Of a DNA stretch of 5,054 nt, positions 3,393-5,054 are shown one piece after another. Source of the stretch: Candidatus Poribacteria bacterium. Lineage in GTDB: Bacteria > Poribacteria > WGA-4E > B28-G17. The first letter of the stretch is position 1. Every line of letters begins with the position of its first letter. The stretch spans positions 1-5,054 of the forward strand of contig QNBQ01000179.1 in NCBI GenBank assembly GCA_003645735.1, in the 5' to 3' direction. The position numbers and the translations under genes were made by a program. Under the pieces are notes generated by a model. That model worked only from the letters and a program-made list of their open reading frames with translations. It did no database searches and had not been told where the DNA came from.

Positions 3393-5054
3393 ATGCCTAT
3401 CCAGAAGATCATCAAAAGGGACGGGAGGATCGTCGATTTCGACATCACCCGAATAGCGAACGCGATATTCAAAGCGGCCAGGGCGGTCGGAGGGGAGGAT
3501 TACGAGCTGGCCTGCAGGCTGGCCCGGCAGGTCGTCTCGATGCTGGAGGAGAAGCTGAAGCCGGGCGAGATACCGACAGTTGAGCAGGTTCAGGACGTCG
3601 TCGAAAAGGTGCTCGTCGAAAACGGACATTACAAAACGGCCAAGGCATACATCCTCTACAGAAAACAGCACGAGGAGATCCGCAAGGTCAGGGAGCTTTT
3701 CTCCAACATAGAGCTTGTGGACAGATACCTGGACGAGGCCGATTGGAGGGTGAGGGAGAACTCGAACATGACCTACTCCCTCCAGGGCCTCAACTTCCAC
3801 GTCTCATCCGTCATCGCCTCCCAATACTGGCTTGAGAAGATCTATCCCCCCGAGATCAAAGAGGCCCACCTGAACGGCGATCTGCATATACACGACCTCG
3901 GCATACTAGGAGCATATTGCGTGGGGTGGGATCTGAGGGAGATATTGCTTTCGGGGTTCAAGGGGGTGAGGGGGAAGGTGGCCAGCCGCCCGCCCAGGCA
4001 TTTCCGCTCCGCCCTGGGACAGCTCGTCAACTTCCTCTTCACCCTACAGGGCGAGGCGGCGGGCGCTCAGGCCGTCTCAAACCTCGACACGCTGCTGGCC
4101 CCCTTCATCCGGTTCGACAACCTCGACTACAAAGCGGTCAAACAGTGTCTCCAGGAGTTCATCTTCAACCTGAACGTCCCGACGAGGGTGGGGTTCCAAT
4201 CGCTTGCATACGAAGTCCCTGTGATCGTCCGCAAAAACGGGGCGATCCTGATCGAGCGGATAGGGAAGCTGGTCGAGGAGGAGTTCGCCGCAAACAGGGA
4301 GAGGGTAATTCCAAATGTGGACGGCTACGGCAACCCATCCCCCGATTCGCTGATGGTGCTCCCTAAGGACGATTACTACGCTTTGGGGTTCGACAAAGAC
4401 GGCAGGGTCAGGTGGTTGAAGATCAGAGGGTTTGTGAAACACAGGGTCAGCTCAAAGCGGTTCAAGCGGGTTCGAACCAGGGCTGGCGTGGTTCGCATCT
4501 CACCTGCTCACTCTCTCTTCAGGCTGGAGGGGAATTCGATCGCTCCGGTTACTCCAGAGCAGCTCAGGACGACAAGGCCCAACCGTTCCCTCACACAATT
4601 CGACCACGTCCTGGCTGTCGGGAAGCTGGACAGCTCGCTGTTCAAAAACGCTTTTGAACTCGATCTGGCCGATCTCATCTCCCAGCTGCCGGCATCCATC
4701 AGAGGAAACATCTTTGTGATCGTCGCCGATCGGACCGTTAAATCCATAAGACGTAAGCTCAGCCTCTTCTATGGCTCCCTGAAGCAGCTGGCGTATGAGC
4801 ACGGCAGGAGGGACAAAACCGCCCTGCTCGATCACTTCGCCGAAAACGTCCTGCCCTTCGACATCTGGCTCAAGTGGACGGATGATCGGGATGAGGATGT
4901 CCGTTTCTATGTCAAGCCGTATCCGGACAGGTCCTACCGGCGATATATCCGAGGCGAGGAGCTGGAGGCGTTTGTCGAGCTTTCGGCCTGGTATGTCTCG
5001 GAGGGGAAGGCATCGGGGAGCAGGATAATCGTATCGCAGGCGGAGGGGAACGAG
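3393..5054 (+). CDS. nrdD: Anaerobic ribonucleoside-triphosphate reductase (class III), intein-interrupted, 3' end outside window
   Basis: The frame is open for 554 codons from the ATG at 3393 to the window end, with an in-frame stop at 3369-3371 just upstream. Residues about 3-95 are an ATP-cone (IIKRDGRIVDFDITRIANAI), the allosteric nucleotide-binding domain that sets overall activity. Residues about 120-269 match class III NrdD: LNGDLHIHDL (160-169), GAYCVGWDL (173-181), RPPRHFRSALGQ (199-210), LQGEAAGAQAVSN (218-230) and FNLNVPTRVGFQ (258-269). NrdD reduces ribonucleotides to deoxyribonucleotides by a glycyl radical installed by the activase NrdG, and works only without oxygen. Cys176 is a candidate active-site cysteine. 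After Gln269, where relatives continue TPFTN, the sequence changes to an intein. The glycyl-radical end, the zinc site and any nrdG lie outside the window. Upstream are a B12 riboswitch and its own promoter. Confidence 0.95.
   Translation, partial: MPIQKIIKRDGRIVDFDITRIANAIFKAARAVGGEDYELACRLARQVVSMLEEKLKPGEIPTVEQVQDVVEKVLVENGHYKTAKAYILYRKQHEEIRKVRELFSNIELVDRYLDEADWRVRENSNMTYSLQGLNFHVSSVIASQYWLEKIYPPEIKEAHLNGDLHIHDLGILGAYCVGWDLREILLSGFKGVRGKVASRPPRHFRSALGQLVNFLFTLQGEAAGAQAVSNLDTLLAPFIRFDNLDYKAVKQCLQEFIFNLNVPTRVGFQSLAYEVPVIVRKNGAILIERIGKLVEEEFAANRERVIPNVDGYGNPSPDSLMVLPKDDYYALGFDKDGRVRWLKIRGFVKHRVSSKRFKRVRTRAGVVRISPAHSLFRLEGNSIAPVTPEQLRTTRPNRSLTQFDHVLAVGKLDSSLFKNAFELDLADLISQLPASIRGNIFVIVADRTVKSIRRKLSLFYGSLKQLAYEHGRRDKTALLDHFAENVLPFDIWLKWTDDRDEDVRFYVKPYPDRSYRRYIRGEELEAFVELSAWYVSEGKASGSRIIVSQAEGNE
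4200..5054 (+). mobile_element. Intein with LAGLIDADG homing-endonuclease motif inside NrdD, C-terminal part outside window
   Basis: The intein starts at Ser270 of the precursor (SLAYEVPVIVRKNGAILIER), matching splicing block A with its usual hydrophobic-Val-x-Val strand and Asn-Gly turn, but with Ser instead of Cys at position 1. Block B is GVVRISPAHSLF (365-376), with His373 in the place of the conserved block B histidine. A LAGLIDADG-type segment, LSAWYVSEGKASG (530-542), has Glu537-Gly538 where the catalytic acid and Gly are expected and is followed by IIVSQAEGNE, as in intein homing endonucleases. The expected first C-extein residue is Thr (of TPFTN), a valid splicing nucleophile. At least 285 residues are present; the second LAGLIDADG copy and the C-terminal His-Asn block are outside. 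The element is in frame with no stop, so splicing is probably functional. Confidence 0.92.

Noticed and set aside
2990..3472. N-terminal extension of the PorV/PorQ-type frame by 161 residues
   Set aside because: The extension is antisense to both promoters' region, the riboswitch and the nrdD start, is low-complexity, and would bury the signal peptide inside the protein.
3083..3583. Plus-strand open frame of 166 codons over the leader and nrdD start
   Set aside because: It covers the structured riboswitch and is out of frame with the NrdD ATP-cone; the product is Arg/Gly-rich filler.
3351..3800. Minus-strand open frame opposite the nrdD ATP-cone
   Set aside because: Shadow of a strongly supported coding frame, with no promoter or ribosome binding site of its own.
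3393..4199. Class II (B12-dependent, NrdJ) reductase
   Set aside because: The segments GAYCVGWDL, RPPRHFRSALGQ and LQGEAAGAQA match class III NrdD; the B12 link is through the riboswitch, not the enzyme.
4200..5054. Assembly chimera or frameshift after VGFQ
   Set aside because: The frame stays open for 285 more codons and shows ordered intein blocks A, B and LAGLIDADG starting exactly at a splicing-compatible junction.

Overview
The window looks like chromosomal DNA from a Gram-negative, probably anaerobic and possibly thermophilic bacterium. It holds two divergent transcription units that part at about 3047. The Gram-negative reading comes from a PorV/PorQ-type outer-membrane protein with a signal peptide and a terminal Phe. 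The anaerobic reading comes from a class III (glycyl-radical) ribonucleotide reductase. Thermophily is only hinted at, by frequent AGG/AGA arginine and ATA isoleucine codons and by a Thermotoga/archaea-like NrdD. The phylum cannot be fixed from this window; an uncultured FCB-type or Poribacteria-like lineage is a guess.

Leftward unit (minus strand, 2989 to 1). A consensus promoter (TTGACA, 17 bp, TATAAT) drives a tightly packed operon. It encodes a PorV/PorQ-family protein with a TTG start, an unrecognised 45-residue protein, a membrane-anchored coiled-coil protein built on an 18-residue repeat (its start overlaps the previous stop as ATGA), RuvB, a DUF2905 membrane protein and the first 29 codons of QueA. 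The ruvB-DUF2905-queA tail is a familiar bacterial order. The three upstream genes, and the absence of ruvA directly before ruvB, are less usual.

Rightward unit (plus strand, 3049 to 5054). A second near-consensus promoter (TTGACC, 18 bp, TATAAT) has its -35 box 2 bp from that of the leftward promoter; both lie in or overlap the perfect palindrome GTCAACGTTGAC. Its transcript starts with a cobalamin riboswitch, followed by a roughly 110-nt expression platform that can fold over the ribosome binding site. The gene is an anaerobic ribonucleoside-triphosphate reductase (NrdD) with an N-terminal ATP-cone. It is open for 554 codons to the window edge. After Gln269 the NrdD sequence breaks off in frame into an intein with splicing blocks A and B and a LAGLIDADG-type motif; its C-terminal half and the rest of NrdD lie outside.

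Inferred logic: the B12 riboswitch probably lowers NrdD synthesis when adenosylcobalamin is available, as expected if the genome also has a B12-dependent (class II) reductase. NrdD would additionally need protein splicing to become active.
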